DNA from: Fistulifera solaris
Lineage: Eukaryota > Bacillariophyta > Bacillariophyceae > Naviculales > Stauroneidaceae
Assembly (NCBI GenBank): GCA_030295235.1
Contig: AP026127.1
Span: forward strand, 808,501-872,500
DNA length: 64,000 nt
Reading direction: 5' to 3'
Both the position numbers and the translations under genes were made by a program. The notes beneath the pieces were generated by a model. The model had not been told where the DNA came from. It made no database searches and saw nothing but the letters and a program-made list of their open reading frames with translations. Positions 1 to 10,837 of the stretch are shown here, piece by piece (within the stretch, counting starts at the first letter, position 1; each line of letters starts with the position of its first letter).

Positions 1-1687
1 ACGCCGCTAGCGCTCAGACTGTTTTCATGGCAAGACAGGGTCTCCAAAGTGGACAGACAGCTCCTAATTTTACATTGAGACCTTTGCGTCAGTCGTCTCT
101 GGTAGATCTGGAGAGTAATGTTGATCGCGAACGCCATTGGTCAGACGAAAAACGACGCAAGTCAGAGATTGCCATTTCATCCCCCAAACGTAACACGCCA
201 TCCAAAGCTTCCAGCGATGACCTACTACACCTTAAATGGATGCGTCAACAGAGTGAACCCGATAATTTGCAAGCGTATGCGGATTCTGTTGATAATCCTC
301 CACTGCCAAAGAGTACTTCTTTCACAGACAACGCACTCGACGATCTAGATCACGACATGCATAAGAATCAATCGCAGCCTACGAATAGTATGCGTCGTTC
401 AAGATCCATGCTGGATTTTAGTCGCGACCGGGCCGAAGCACTGGACCAATTTTATAGTTTTGCTCGGAGACTCGATTCCTATCGTGAAGGTGTAAAGGAT
501 GACAAACTTAGCTTTTATAGTCGGGAGCTTCAAGGCGAATTCCACTTTGTTCATTTCGAAACCCGTCGAATGCAACAGGCCATGGACTTAATAAGGACCA
601 ATAATCTACACTTGAATATAAAAAAGATGGGTGCTACCGGAGGAGGGGCCCACAAATTTGCTGCGGAGTGGGAAAAGAACTGGGGATTATCATGCACAAA
701 GAGGATGAGCTTGATTCTCTGGTTGCCGGCATGCAGTTTGTTTTGAGAACGGTGGTGGGCGAATGCTATTCATTCCGTCCTGCAACTGACACGAGCTCTA
801 CTAGTTCTGTAAATCTTTCGCGGGCAACATCTTTCCGCAATGAGCCATCGTCTTCATTCGAATCTGAGAGTGAGCTCAGTTTGACGAAAGGAACATCCGT
901 TAACGGGCAGGAAGTTGAAGGTGTTTTTATACCCGAAACTCCGCCACTGGCTGTGGATGAATGGTGGTGGTCAAGGAAAGTACGCCGCGACACTGTCTCA
1001 AGTTCTGAGACCTATCCCTATCTTTTGGTCTCCATTGGAACAGGAGTGAGTATCCTCCGAGTCGATGGGCCACGGAAATACGAGCGAATCTCGGGTTCTA
1101 CAATCGGAGGTGGAACGTACTGGGGTTTGATCCGTCTGTTGACCGACATTGAAGACTTTGACGACGTGATGAGAATGGTAGCAAATGGAGACCCAACGAA
1201 AGTAGATATGATGGTCGGGGATATTTATGGAGATAAGAGTGATGCTTTAGAAAAGCTTGGTCTCCCTGCCAACTTAGTTGCATCTTCTTTTGGAAAATTG
1301 GTTGCCAAAGAAGATCCAGCTTCCGGACTGAAACAAGAAGACCTGGCGAGAGCGTTGCTCATGATGATTACGAATAACATCGGCCAAGTCGCATACCTCA
1401 ACGCCAAGCTCTCAAAAACTAAACGCATCTATTTCATTGGTAATTTCCTGAGACAAAATAAGATATCACAACGGCGGCTAAGTTATGCGATCGATTACTG
1501 GTCAAAGGGTGAGATGGAAGCTCTTTTTTTAGAGCACGAAGGCTATTTTGGCGCTTTGGGAGCGTTTCTTCTCAGTCAAAATGTGAACGAACCATCGGAC
1601 GCAGAAGAAAAAGCTGGTCGCACCGAAGTATTTTTTAAGCCAGCATCCAGCGAAGAAAAGAAAATGACTCGCCGCCCTTCACTCTGA
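1..1687 (+). CDS. Pantothenate kinase (eukaryotic PanK), 5' end outside window
   Basis: It phosphorylates pantothenate, the first step of coenzyme A synthesis. The eukaryotic PanK signature runs through the whole region: the TGGGAHKF segment (near base 640), HKEDELDSLVAG, VSIGTGVSIL, the glycine-rich SGSTIGGGTYWGL, GDPTKVDMMVGDIYG, LVASSFGKL and a C-terminal IYFIGNFLR...YFGALGAFLL. The N-terminal GLDIGGT-type ATP loop is absent and the frame is open to base 1, so the start lies upstream. The reading frame changes by one base at the A4 run 673-676; one more A gives a seamless EKELGIIMHKEDE, so I read this as one gene with a consensus error. It converges with the carrier gene 52 bp away. The family call is firm. 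Confidence 0.9.
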
Positions 1688-1739
1688 TATTTGTCAACAG
1701 TATGGTTAATGCTACCCTCTTTTTGTCGCTCTCCTTTTA

Positions 1740-2907
1740 TCACTGCCGCTTATCGAGCAGTTTCATCATGCTTTGTTTCGTTTCCTCATAAGTTGCGAAT
1801 TGAATCGCACCACTAATCATGGCTTTCCCTACTCGAGGGACCGCTCCAGCAAACAGTCCCGATAAGCCTTCTGTTTGGGCCAGTCCGACGAGAGTTGCAA
1901 GATAATTTGTATTGCTTTTGCTTTGTAGTTTCTGATGTAGTCGTCTTTGCCATGAGACGATTTCGAACGACATCCAGCGGTGTCGTCATGAATTGCGACA
2001 AGGCTGTGGCGGCCGCTCCCACCAAGGCACCTTCTGCGGGAGTGACGGGACGGCCACCGGCCAATTGTTCGTAAAGGACAAATTTCAAAACGTCGGCTGG
2101 ATACGCGTACAAGATATTTTCCCAATATCCCACATAGTAGCCTTCCCATAGTGGTACGTTGGTTCGATTGTTCAAAATGTCTGCGCGGACGCGGGTGAAA
2201 GCTTCCCAAGGATTGGTGGTGTTGACATATCCTTCAATACCCGCTTGTTGTCGCGTCTTGACAACTTCGCTCGGATTGCGGACCAGCCAGTAAGGAATTT
2301 GGGCGATCCCTACCGCCAAGGAAGTGGAGAGCCATTTAGGAATGTCATCTGCAGACGACGCCGCTAACACCGCTTTGGTGGCATCTTTTACGGCAAAAAA
2401 GACAGCACCGGCGGGAATATTCGACAAAAGAGGCACCGTAATGCCGCGATAGCTTCCTTTGAGTAGGTTGGGTAAATCAAATATGGAATAGGGCGAATTG
2501 GGCATTTGCAAACGCACGGTGGCCGTGTCGAGTGGGTATTTGACGAGTGTTTTTGTGACGGGAAGACTGGCACCCGCCACCATCCCCGACAATGATTCTT
2601 GTACGGTTCGCTGAACTGTCGTGTCGCTGACTTGTTTCAGTTCTGCCAATGATTCGGCGGCTCGAGTCGACGGGCTGGATGCCGTGAGAGCAACTCCCCC
2701 GATGAAAAGTGATGTAAGAAACGATTTCCGTGTCACTGGAACGCTATTGAAGCGTTCAGAGTGACTATCCAGTGTCATAGCGATGGCTGTGGTTCTATCC
2801 GAGAGATTCACATGGCTCCGCCTTCTTGTCAAATCGATCGGTTCGACCTGAAAGCAACTTGCTACGGGCGGTGAGACAATGAGGAAAACAAGTCGTAATT
2901 TCCTCAT
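1740..2907 (-). CDS. Mitochondrial carrier family transporter with plastid-type presequence
   Basis: A six-helix membrane carrier of about 388 residues. Three carrier signatures are visible in order: KYPLDTATVR, RNPSEVVKTR and TTPLDVVRNR (PX[DE]XX[KR]). The arrangement resembles S-adenosylmethionine/plastid carriers, but the substrate cannot be read from sequence. The N-terminus has a signal peptide ending ASCFQ, close to the diatom ASAFAP plastid motif, and then a second hydrophobic stretch (RKSFLTSLFIGGVALTA). This suggests the plastid envelope or an inner plastid membrane rather than mitochondria (inference). The last ~75 residues continue in another frame from the A/T runs at 1916-1924; removing one base joins them into a standard third repeat ending GAIQFATYEETKQ. 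Confidence 0.85.
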
Positions 2908-3079
2908 GTTTTTGAACTCCTGTTGCTCGTCCTGATTGTGCTACATACAACAAGGAATGAAGAATGAGATTCGCAACACAAAGGGATAGTTTATAAGAAA
3001 CCGATTCATGTTGTGCCCATTCATTACGAGTATGCGTTCTTGCTTAGTTGGCAAAAACCATGATGGAGTGATGTGGTAT

Positions 3080-3580
3080 TTCACGTTCCCAGGAAATCTA
3101 TAAGCGTGTGGTATTAACGTTGGTCCAGAAAATCTGGACCAGCTGTATTTCTCACATTCCCAGGAAATCTGGGGTTTGGTATTTACGTTGGTCCAGAAAA
3201 TCTGGACCAACTGTATTTTCAGGTTCTCAGGAAATCTGGGAGTGTGGTATTAACGTTGATCGAGAAAATGTGTTTTCACGTTCCCAGGAAATCTGGGAGT
3301 GTGGTATTAACGTTGGTCCAGAAAATCTGGACCAGCTCTATTTTCACGTTCCCAGGAAATCTGGGTGAGTGTATTTAAGTTGGTCCAGAAAAATCTGGAC
3401 CAGTTGTATTTTCACGCTCGCAGGAAATCTGGGTGAGTAGTATTTAACGTTGGTCCAGAAAATCTGGACCTGCTGTATTTTCACGCTCCCAGGAAATCTG
3501 GGGGTGTGGTGTTTACGTTGGTCCAGAAAATCTGGACCACTTGTATTTTCACGTTCCCAGGAAATCTGGGGGAGACCTCT
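3080..3580. repeat. Palindromic minisatellite, ~68-bp period, about 7 copies
   Basis: Units start near 3121, 3189, 3257, 3314, 3381, 3451 and 3519 (spacing 57-70 bp). Each unit has two perfect short palindromes, GGTCCAGAAAATCTGGACC and CCCAGGAAATCTGGG, separated by linkers containing TGTATTTTCACG and GTGGTATTAACG. The third copy is degraded in its first palindrome. Open frames cross the array on both strands but have no gene character. The array lies in the 900-bp gap between the start of the carrier gene (divergent) and the GH72 gene. Outside the array (2908-3079 and 3581-3830) I see no further feature. Confidence 0.9.
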
Positions 3581-3830
3581 CTTGGTATCGCGCGAAATGA
3601 TCGCGCACTTTCGAATTCGATTGTTTCCGAGAAAAATAAAGAAAAGATCCGCCGTTTCGCGGCAAAACACACGTGAAATGAAAAAGACATCTTCTTTCTT
3701 TATCATTTAAGAGCACGGTTGTTGCTGCTAAACCTCGTATCTAGAGTAATTTCATTCAAAAAGTCCAGCATAGTCCCCATTAGCGACGACAGAATCTACA
3801 GATCCCTCAACGAGACCGCTCGATGCACAG

Positions 3831-5413
3831 ATGAGGCGATTCGTGTTCTTGCGCCTTCTCCTCCTGCTCTGGCACGTCACAACGTCGAGTGCGCTTCCTC
3901 CCATTGAAGTCCATGGATACAAGTTTTTCGACAACAACACGGGCGAAGAATTTGTCGTACGAGGTATCGATTACTATCCGCGTCCGAACTATGGCGACTT
4001 GAATCACAATTCACTCGATTTGTTTTCGAATCAGTATCGACACATCTGGGAACGAGACGTCGTTTATCTTCAAAACTTGAAGGTCAACGTCGTGCGACTG
4101 TACGCCGTAAATGCCTCGCAAAACCATGATGATTTCATGTAAGTCCATTTTGGTGTGCAAAAACTCGCAATGGATATACTTCCGTTGGATCTCACTATAA
4201 CGTTAGGCACGCCATGGAAAAGGCCGGCATCTACGTCATTGTGGCTCTCGCGCATGATTGCCCAACCTGCGCCATCACGCGAGACGCGGTTCCCGATTGT
4301 TATCCACCCGAACTCAAATTGCAAGGGCAGCGTGTCATTCGAGCCTTTCGGCAATACAATAATACTCTGGCTTTTTCGGCAGGAAATGAAGTCAATCACT
4401 TCGCGCCACCCAATCAACCGGAATGGAATGCACCGTGTCAAAAGAAATTTATTCGGGATATGAGAAAATACATGGTTGCATGTCCTGGACGTCACATTCC
4501 GATCGGATTGGTGTCGGCCGACAATGAACGAGAAAATCTCGCACAGTATTACAATTGCTACGAACAGGATGACTATGATCGCGCCGAGTGGTACGGAATC
4601 AATACGTACGTTTCTTGTGATGGTGCGGCCAAAACCTACAGCGATGCTCCGGGATTTAAACTGCTCGAAGAAAGCTTTGCTCGATTGAATTATTCGATTC
4701 CGGTTTTGTTGACCGAATTTGGTTGCTTGTCCGATTCGTTCCCCACCATTGATGGTTACGAAGGACAGCGGAATTTCTTACAAGGCAAATGGCTGTTGGA
4801 AGAACCCTCATTACGAGAGCAATTCAGTGGCGGCATCGCTTTTGAATATTCTATAGAGAGGGAAAATGCCGGTCAGTATCCATTTAAGACGTTCAATAAG
4901 CAAGGTTACGGCGTGGGGTATTTTTCACCCGAGCTGTGCGATGATATCAATGTCACTTGCGAATACAATCCAATGCCATCCTATAAGGCTTTACGAAACG
5001 TCTACGCCGAATCCCAGAATGTTACCACCATTCGAATAGAAGACTTTCAGATTGCGGCAAGTCGTTCAGGGAGTAGTCATTGCCCGACACGGTTTGACCG
5101 TATCGATTCCTTCGTTTGGAAAGCCGATCAGACTCCTGATTTGGTCTGCGCTGCCGAAGACGAAACAAGCGCTTCGATCGGCCATCAACAATCAGTGATT
5201 GCTCGAGAAACTGGCTTCACGAAATTGAGTGGAGGAAACGTTGCTTTGGTGGTAAGCTCACTCCTGATACTTGGGATTGGAGTCTATTACAAACGCTGGC
5301 GGCATGAGACTCCAATTACGTCGAACAACGGTGATGAGGATGCCGGACCCGACGATTCTGTCCCTTTCCTTTCGTTACAAGGATTTAAAGACAATTATAA
5401 TTCGATTGCATAG
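3831..5413 (+). CDS. GH72 beta-1,3-glucanosyltransferase (GAS/GEL type), membrane anchored
   Basis: It probably cleaves and re-ligates beta-1,3-glucan chains at the cell surface or in the secretory pathway. There are two exons, 3831-4138 and 4207-5413, with a 68-bp GTAAGT...TTAG intron; the spliced protein is about 504 residues. Residues 1-22 form a signal peptide (LLLLLWHVTTSSA). The GH72 fold follows, from GIDYYPRPN through VVRLYAVN. The expected acid/base Glu is about residue 164 (SAGNEVNH) and the nucleophile Glu about residue 273 (LLTEFGC). Near the C-terminus is a transmembrane helix (ALVVSSLLILGIGVYY) with a basic/acidic tail, where fungal GAS proteins usually have a GPI signal. Diatoms store beta-1,3-glucan (chrysolaminarin), so a role in glucan remodelling is plausible but inferred. 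Confidence 0.9.
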
Positions 5414-5822
5414 GACCCATACATCTTTACACCGGTATACTTAACCGTCAAGTAACACAGTGGCATCGACGATCAACAATAATCAAAGATGATCATCCTT
5501 TGCCGATCGATTGAAGCGATAACAAGAGAGGCAATAACCAAAAAATGAGACGTGCAACTTTCAGAAGCATTCTACTTGATCGAATATAACTAGATTGTGT
5601 ACTTCTAGTACCAGTGCGGTTCACTTTAAAACGTCTTGACTTCAACTTCCGTTTTGATTGGCTAAAAAGCATTCGCATCCATTTCAAGGTATCTTCTTTC
5701 AAAATTGTCAGCACTTTCGTCGAAGTACCCGATCCAAGATTGCACCAGATGATGTCAATCCATCGAAAGATCCGATCCATCACTTCACAACAATATCAAT
5801 CGAGTACTGAACCCCATTCATT
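5414..5822. other. Intergenic gap, nothing recognised
   Basis: About 410 bp between two genes on the same strand. It holds short open frames on both strands without start context, conserved motifs or repeats. I see no RNA gene or mobile sequence. Confidence 0.5.
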
Positions 5823-6611
5823 ATGCTATTCCGTCAAGCTTTCCGTAAATTGTCGCACACGGTTGGTCGCCGTGCAAAGAGCACTGCTACATTTGGTGAC
5901 GAAGGAGCGTCTTCGTCTGGTAGCGGGGCCCTGTTGGCTGCCGTTGGTACCACCTTTGTCACGTATATGACCGCCGATTTCCTTTCAAACTTCATCCAGC
6001 ACCCGACTCAGCAGGTAAGTTGTACCTTTTGTTCTGCAAAAAAGGCTTTAGTCTTGCCTTTACTCACTCCTTCGGACTCAGATGGACTACGGTTACTTCA
6101 ACCAATTCATTGGCCGGCCTGTGACCAGTAATTGGTGGGGAACTCGCACTGAGCATATTGTCGGCGTAGCGGCCTGTCTTGCCGTGACGGATCATGCTTC
6201 CCAGGCGTACTTCTCCAAGTTTTGGCTGGGTGGACGCGTTCTAAGTTTTGCCGCTGCCCCTGCCACTTTTGTGGCGCACACCTTCTTTTCATCTTCACGG
6301 GCGTAACCTTGTACGTAGGTGCCGATGCAGCATTCAATCCTCAGCATGCGGGAAAACGCTCTGAAGAGTTCTTCTCGGGAACTTACTCATCGGCAGTTGG
6401 ATCGTGCACGGCATGGTATGAGCCCTACGTGTCTCCGGCTCTGGCTCGAATTGCCGGACCCGCCATCGCAGGAAGCTGGGTCGGCTCCTCGCTTCTTCCA
6501 GCAACACTTGCTTACTCTACCGTCAAAGGATGCGGATGGAACGATTGGGGTAATAGTGGTTTGAATGATTTGGAGCTTAGTCTCAACGGACTTACTGGGG
6601 ACAAGGAATAG
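5823..6611 (+). CDS. Conserved-looking protein of unknown function, probable mitochondrial presequence
   Basis: I do not recognise the family. Exon 1 is 5823-6014 and exon 2 starts at 6082; the 67-bp intron has GTAAGT and CTCAG borders. The N-terminus (LFRQAFRKLSHTVGRRAKS) is basic and amphipathic, lacks acidic residues, and resembles a mitochondrial targeting peptide. The rest is about 240 residues, with motifs such as GYFNQFIGRPVTSNWWGTRTE, and several hydrophobic segments (LSFAAAPATFVAHTFF, GVTLYVGADAAF, GPAIAGSWVGSSLLPATLAY) that suggest membrane association. The frame changes at the T4 run 6286-6289; one additional T joins HTFF to FIFTGVTLYVG. The join makes a smooth hydrophobic stretch and the tail reads on to 6611, which argues that it is a real gene. 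Confidence 0.65.
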
Positions 6612-6710
6612 AAGATTAGTCTATCCATAGTTTAAGATATAGTGTTATTGATCAATACATTTATTGCTGGTAGACGTGATTGATGATCACTAGCTGCGCC
6701 TCGCACAAAC

Positions 6711-9444
6711 TCACAACAATCCCTGTTCTTTACGTTCCATGTACTCGGCGAGGCTGATTCCCTTTCGAACTCGGTTCGCTCGGATTGCTTTCTTGCGGCT
6801 GCCTCCAAGAATTGTATCCATAACTGTGGCTTGCGCCAGGCTTTCTTCATCGATCGTAAACTGGTGTCTGTCTCGGAGAGCTGCAGCTTTACCCTGGGAT
6901 TCGTAAACCAGTGTGGGAGTCTGCGCCTCGGTAGATACTACACCGCCGGCGTTTTCCTTCGCGCCTCCTTCGCTTTCTTTCGTCTCCTCGGACTTCTTTT
7001 CTTCATCGTTGGTTTGTCCTACTTCCCACAAAATCTTCGGTTTCACGCGGCGGCGAGCATAGGGGTTGAACGCGACTTTTTCAGCTGCACCGTTTGTTCC
7101 CTCTTTCATTGACTTATTAGCCTCGCGATCAGCGCGCTGATTCGCTTGGACCGCACGCTCGTTAACCTTTGCCCAATTCATGTCCTTTGCACGGCTGCTC
7201 AATTTTTTCTTCCTATTTTCGACGATCTCTTTCATTGTGCGTTCTTCGTTTAGCAGCTCCTCGAGACGCTTTTGGGCTGCCTCGTACACTTTTTCGGCTT
7301 CGCGGACGTTTCTGGTCAGTTCTGTTTCGTCGGCGATACTTTCAGATTCCATCAACGCTTTCTTTGCGTCGCTTAGCCGACTGTCCATCTCCGCAGCATA
7401 TTCTCGAGCGGCTTGTACAGCAATTGCCATTTTGGTTTGTTCCAAGCCGAGATTACCAGATTTCTTTCCCAGTTTCTTGCGTTGCTCCAAGTTTCGCTCG
7501 ATATCCTCCGTCGTGTAGGTATAGTTGGTGACAAGGTCATCTTGCAAGCGACGGAGTTTATTTGCCCGGCGCTTTGTTAAGACGTCCAGTCTGTGATTCT
7601 TTTGCGTAGTGACATATTTGACGACATCGATTTCTTCAGGAGCAGCATCCGAGATCAAAAACATTGGAAAGTCACGCTCACTAGTTCCAAATTTCAAACG
7701 GAGTGTTTTGTTGGTAGAAACGGGTTTGTCGCCTTTTTTCGCCACAGGAAATTTGTAAGTTTTATTTGTTGTGACAACATCGACAATCTCGCAAAGCCGA
7801 TAAACCTTTTCACCATTCTCGTCTTCACCAATGAACAACCGAACGAAGCATTCCAAAATCGCAGCGTTGAAAAAGGGCTCGTTGCACCAACGAGCAAGTC
7901 TACGTCGAGGGATTGTAACTTTTAAAAAGTCCTCGAGTCCAGCTTCTACATCTGTTAACGCTTTCGCCGCGCGGACTTCCTTCTTTTTGCAACAGCCTCC
8001 TCTTCGTCCTCGTCATCTATATCCATATCGTCGCTAGAGTCACCTGCTTTATCAAGTCTTGAAACAGTCGAACGGGCTGCTCGGTCTTTTTTCTGCCACG
8101 GCTTCAACTGCACATCCTCGTCGTAGTCTTCGTCCGAATCGTCATCATCGTCGTCAAATCCAAGATCACTATCGTCAGATGAATCGTCTCGTTGCTGCTG
8201 TTGTTGGAGTTTCTTTTCCTTTTTAAGAGCAGCAAGGGCGGCGGCTTTCTTACTTTTAGCCCCGGTTTTATCACGGTCTCGGGCAGATTCACGGCGCCCA
8301 GCCAATGTTTTGGCTAGTTCTTCATCTCCTTCAGTCTTAGATTTTTTCGCAGGCTGCTTAGCCGGTGCTGCCTTTCGTTTGCCTGTTTGTGTTTTGCCTT
8401 CTTTTGTAGCCAGCTCATTTTCCTTGCGCCTGCGGGTAATCGCTTGCATGAGAGACATAAACGCACCAAAGAGACATACAAACGAAATATAGTACTTACT
8501 TAGCCTCTCTGATTGCCTTTTTCATGTCCTGCTCCGCTTTCAGCTTATCGAATCGCTCAGCAAGAATAGCTTCACGCTCCAGTTCTGGTAGCGAATCGAG
8601 ATGCTTTCGGTCAGCTTCGTCACGAATCAAAGCTTCTGTGTTATTAATGTCTAATTCTACCTCATCGTCATCATCACTACTGATTTCATCTTCTCCGATC
8701 GGATCATCTTCAACAATGGCCTTCTTTGACGCCGCTGCTCTCTTAGGTCTCGCCTTCGGTGCAACTTCCGCAAAATCTTCGTCGTCATCTTCATCTTCCT
8801 CCACATCGTCGTCACTCGAGTCCGACTCCAGTTCCATCTCATCCTCATCGTCGTCTTCATCTTTGAGAGGTTTACGGAGCTGCTTCCCGCGAGTTCCAGA
8901 GGAAGCAACAATCTTTGCCGCCGCTTTCTTCTTTGCCGGCTCTGTTTTTTTGGGTGCCGGTTGCCGCAATTGCTTTCCGCGAGGTGTTGCCTTTGAAATT
9001 TGGTTCGTTGCCGGTTTTTCAGTTTCTTCCGGCTCCGGTTGTCGCAATTGCTTCCCTCGAGACGGTGAAATCGAAGTTTCAACCTTTATAGCAGGTTCAA
9101 CCGGGGCGGGTTCTGGTGGCCGCAGCTGTTTGCCTCGTGATGGAGATGCAATCTGGTTGACAGAATTAGACGTCTCAGGTTCCTTTTTCAACGCTGTAGG
9201 AGCAATTGCAGAAGACGCGGGCTGTTCTTCTTCAGGTGGACGAAGCGTTTTCCCACGACTTAGATTCGCCAATGCTTTACCACCAGATGCACGCTGCACG
9301 GGCCGAACCGGCGCCTCTTCCTCTTCTTCTGATTCTTCGAGATCATCCTCCGACTCCTCTTCTTCATTGGGTGCCATGCGCGTGAGCGATTTCCCACCAC
9401 TTCGCGGCATAACTTGGTAGGTGGAAGGTTTCTTTTCGGATTCT

Positions 9445-9489
<45 letters not shown>

Positions 9490-10133
9490 TCATCATCATC
9501 ATCATCATCATCGTCGTCGTCGTCGCTGTCCTCCTCTTCTTCATCGTCGTCATCGTCGTCATCATCCTCGGGGGCTGCCATTCGCAACAAATTTTTGCCA
9601 CCGCTGCGCTGCATGACGCGAACAGGTTGATGATTCGCGGTAACGTCCTCTATTTCATCATCGTCGTCGTCGTCCTCCAAGGCGTCTTCATCGGAATCTG
9701 CTTCTTCCTCGTCATCATCTTGTCCACTGTAATGTTCACAAGAGGTAATCTTTTAGAGCCGGTGTGAAACAAACAACAGTTCCTGCTTTACTATACTTAC
9801 GGAGGATGCAAATATTTGCCGCCATGCCCTCGCAGTTGTTTCCCTCCTCCTCTAGCTTGAGAAATCGAATAGTTCTGTTCTTCTTCCTCCGACGATTCCT
9901 CTTCGTCGTCCTCCAGCGGACGAAGACCTTTGCCACCACTGACGCGCAATTGCTTGCCGCCGCCGTAGGGGTCGTTGTTATTGTTGTTGCTGCTACTACT
10001 AGGAGCTGTGCGTCGAATATTCGGCTGAGAATCGCAGAAAAGAGGCGTTAGTAAACGATCTTTCTTATCCCCGAAAGAAAAAGAGCCATCAGCGATGCTA
10101 TCTCGCTCTTCCCGTTCTCTTTCTTCTTACCAT
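6711..10133 (-). CDS. RTF1: Rtf1, Plus3-domain subunit of the PAF1 transcription elongation complex
   Basis: A nuclear elongation factor that couples RNA polymerase II to histone modification. Exons on the minus strand are 10133-10131 (only the ATG), 10025-9801, 9726-8500 and 8429-6711; all introns begin GTAAG and end CAG, and the spliced length is about 1,057 residues. The Plus3 domain is clear: IPRRRLARWCNEPFF, then ECFVRLFIG, YRLCEIVDV and FPMFLISDAAP. A helical region and a basic C-terminus follow. Upstream are the usual EREAILAERFDKL segment and very long acidic runs, including a ~30-residue Asp tract encoded by GTC/ATC repeats (9443-9520). The N-terminal half is unusual in carrying about eleven GKxLR-like repeats. 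The frame slips at the T5 run 7984-7988, where one more base restores continuity. Confidence 0.92.
10026..10130 (-). other. Intron 1 of Rtf1, directly after an ATG-only exon
   Basis: The minus strand reads GTCATG then GTAAGA at 10130 and ends TTCTCAG before CCGAATATTC. The first coding exon therefore consists only of the initiator codon plus 5' UTR. This is the only ATG placement I found that keeps the second exon (PNIRRTAPSSSS...) open. Confidence 0.65.
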
Positions 10134-10837
10134 GACGTCTCTGTACCGCGGTTTGTTCGATTACTTTGAAAGACCTGTTCCACCTTGATTCGAATTGATT
10201 CGATTGTTGTTATCAAGACAAAAGCCAACCTTCCTATAACAGAGGTCTCGTCTTATCCTTTGAATGGTAAAGACCATGCGCTCGCTCCGTTCGTCGTCGA
10301 TGGCGTCGGGCGTCGGTTTCATCCGCATCGCAAGTCGTCGCGCTGCGGTCACGGAAGAAGCGAGTCTACACTTTGTCGTATTCCCGATGGAAAGTATCCT
10401 TTCAGTAGTACTGTCTGCGACATTGCCCACGACTGCGATTCCAGTCATGAATCTTGATTGTTCCGACACGAATACCTCTACAAATCCGTTGCTTCTGCTT
10501 GCTATTGGGTGATTATCTCCTTATTGATCATGATCGCAATACAGCTTTTTCTTTAATTGCAGAAGCAGTGCACGCTTCAACACTCTTTACGTCGAAAATG
10601 CTGGCGAAACTGCTGTCATCCATCTTCACTATAAACGCGAAGTGTAGATGACTTTTTTCACGACTTGATTATTTCAGTCATGAGCTATTGAAAATTAAGA
10701 GCTGTATGGGAAATACAGTAGTATGGGATAAATATTCATATGTCCCACCGATTTCAAGCATTTTTGGGCCTCATTGGCGTTCACAACGGCATCAACCAAG
10801 TAAGTTGCCATCGAGGCGTCAAAGAAATAATAGAATA
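10134..10837. other. Intergenic region between divergent genes
   Basis: It is the shared upstream region of Rtf1 (minus) and the acidic/RG protein (plus). The short ORFs on both strands at 10160-10510 have no recognisable features and overlap each other. A degraded copy of the dispersed GACTG element lies at 10624-10685. A CAAG/GTAAGT-like site at 10797-10803 could be a 5' UTR splice donor. Confidence 0.5.
10624..10685 (+). repeat. Dispersed ~60-bp element, copy 1 (degraded)
   Basis: It reads ACTATAAACGCG, AAGTGTAG, a T-rich stretch, then CACGACTTGATTATTTCAG and TCATGAGC. The order and spacing match the six other copies in the window, with an insertion in the GACTG...CAGTC core. Confidence 0.6.

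Noticed and set aside
3080-3580. CRISPR-like appearance of the palindromic minisatellites (also 48789-49095)
   Set aside because: Whole units repeat with no unique spacers, the context is eukaryotic and there are no cas genes.
8524-9770. Long plus-strand Ser- and Val-rich frames (298, 117 and 69 codons)
   Set aside because: They are antisense to the acidic Rtf1 exon; the GTC/ATC tract encodes poly-Asp on the minus strand, which fits the Rtf1 architecture and splice sites.
10161-10469. 102-codon minus-strand frame upstream of Rtf1
   Set aside because: No recognisable features; it competes with two plus-strand frames of similar size.
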